In this document: one piece after another, positions 63,797 through 64,000 of the stretch | Numbering within the stretch: the first letter of the stretch is position 1 | How the letters are laid out: the number at the start of each line of letters is the position of its first letter | From: Alteromonas lipotrueae | Lineage (GTDB): Bacteria > Pseudomonadota > Gammaproteobacteria > Enterobacterales > Alteromonadaceae | Reading direction: 5' to 3' | Length of the DNA: 64,000 nucleotides | NCBI RefSeq assembly: GCF_019249215.1 | Contig: NZ_JAESDI010000008.1 | Coordinates: 237,245-301,244 of the forward strand | Program-made: the position numbers and the translations under genes | Notes under the pieces: generated by a model | What the model saw: the letters and a program-made list of their open reading frames with translations, nothing else | Told to the model about the DNA's origin: nothing | Database searches by the model: none

Positions 63797-63892
63797 AAAT
63801 AACCTCTTTGTTAACACGGCTATATTATCAAGATGGTATTAGTTTGTATGTGGAATATCGATAAGAACGGCAGGAATTAAGCTGTAGAAACG

Positions 63893-63920
63893 AAAAAGCC
63901 AACCCGAAGGTTGGCTTAAC
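63893..63920 (-). terminator. Terminator downstream of tRNA-Glu
   Basis: GCCAACC (63898-63904) pairs with GGTTGGC (63909-63915). On the minus strand the loop is TTCG, a stable tetraloop, and five T follow. Confidence 0.85.
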
Positions 63921-63924
63921 GATA

Positions 63925-64000
63925 TGGCGTCCCCAAGGGGATTCGAACCCCTGTTACCGCCGTGAAAGGGCGGTGTCCTAGGCCTCTAGACGATGGGGAC
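63925..64000 (-). tRNA. tRNA-Glu (anticodon TTC)
   Basis: The minus strand folds as a 76-nt tRNA with acceptor GTCCCCA/TGGGGAC, discriminator G, encoded CCA (63927-63925), T-loop GTTCGAATC and anticodon loop CTTTCAC with TTC. The 5' base is position 64000, the window edge. A terminator follows, so it is the last gene of its transcript. Confidence 0.96.

Overview
The window reads as chromosome of a marine gammaproteobacterium of the Alteromonadales, probably close to Alteromonas. The protein sequences, the moderate GC content and several gene orders support this: trp followed by yciI, rluB-scpB-scpA-yciO-rnm, folX-yfcH, nadK-recN-bamE, tesA divergent from ybbA/ybbP, and grpE-dnaK-dnaJ near dapB-carAB-greA. 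Nearly every gene has a recognisable family, and coding density is high. There is no prophage, plasmid backbone, rRNA operon or CRISPR array. The only mobile-element gene is one IS200-like/RAYT-type transposase.

Layout. 1-6.7 kb: end of a diguanylate cyclase, greA, carB-carA, dapB. 6.9-13.1 kb: a metabolic and respiratory insert (b-type cytochrome, propionyl-CoA synthetase, PAS-GGDEF-EAL protein, cytochrome c'-like protein). 13.2-17.2 kb: heat-shock genes dnaJ, dnaK and grpE, with sigma-32-type promoters before grpE and dnaK. 17.4-29.0 kb: a probable polyhydroxybutyrate/3-hydroxybutyrate utilisation locus placed between grpE and nadK, genes that are neighbours in E. coli. It holds a transporter-fused sensor kinase, a LuxR-type regulator, a TonB-dependent receptor, a GntP permease, a MetX-like esterase, a secreted PHB depolymerase and a 3-hydroxybutyrate dehydrogenase. 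29.0-32.2 kb: nadK, recN (LexA box), bamE. 32.3-38.4 kb: accessory enzymes, including a thiopurine methyltransferase, ArsC-like protein, a repeat lipoprotein, an acetyltransferase and an aldo-keto reductase. 38.5-42.5 kb: rluB-scpB-scpA-yciO-rnm. 42.5-49.7 kb: a complete trp operon with leader peptide and attenuator, then yciI. 50.0-55.7 kb: an FMN-type stress protein, a PepSY-PhoP/PhoQ-like three-gene unit, an AI-2E family transporter, folX and yfcH. 56.0-64.0 kb: ybbP/ybbA/tesA, the transposase, dusC, a DUF1289 gene with an unknown small gene, an M14 peptidase-like gene and tRNA-Glu.

Two signals are not explained by ordinary annotation. The first is a short dispersed motif, AGTGTGTGTCCAA, with a sister form AGTGACTGTCC. 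It occurs as direct and inverted arrays in five intergenic clusters, once inside the ybbP-type gene, and once forming the C-terminus of the DUF1289 gene. By chance about 0.002 exact 13-mers would be expected in 64 kb on both strands; I count ten. The second is a run of five 8-bp units resembling MetJ operators (AGACGTCT). It lies across a good -35/-10 promoter in front of an uncharacterised 76-residue gene that is translationally coupled to the DUF1289 gene.

All functions are assigned by reading sequence and recalling protein families; no database search was run. Where an upstream alternative start was less credible, I moved starts to the codon with the better ribosome binding site and say so in the entry.
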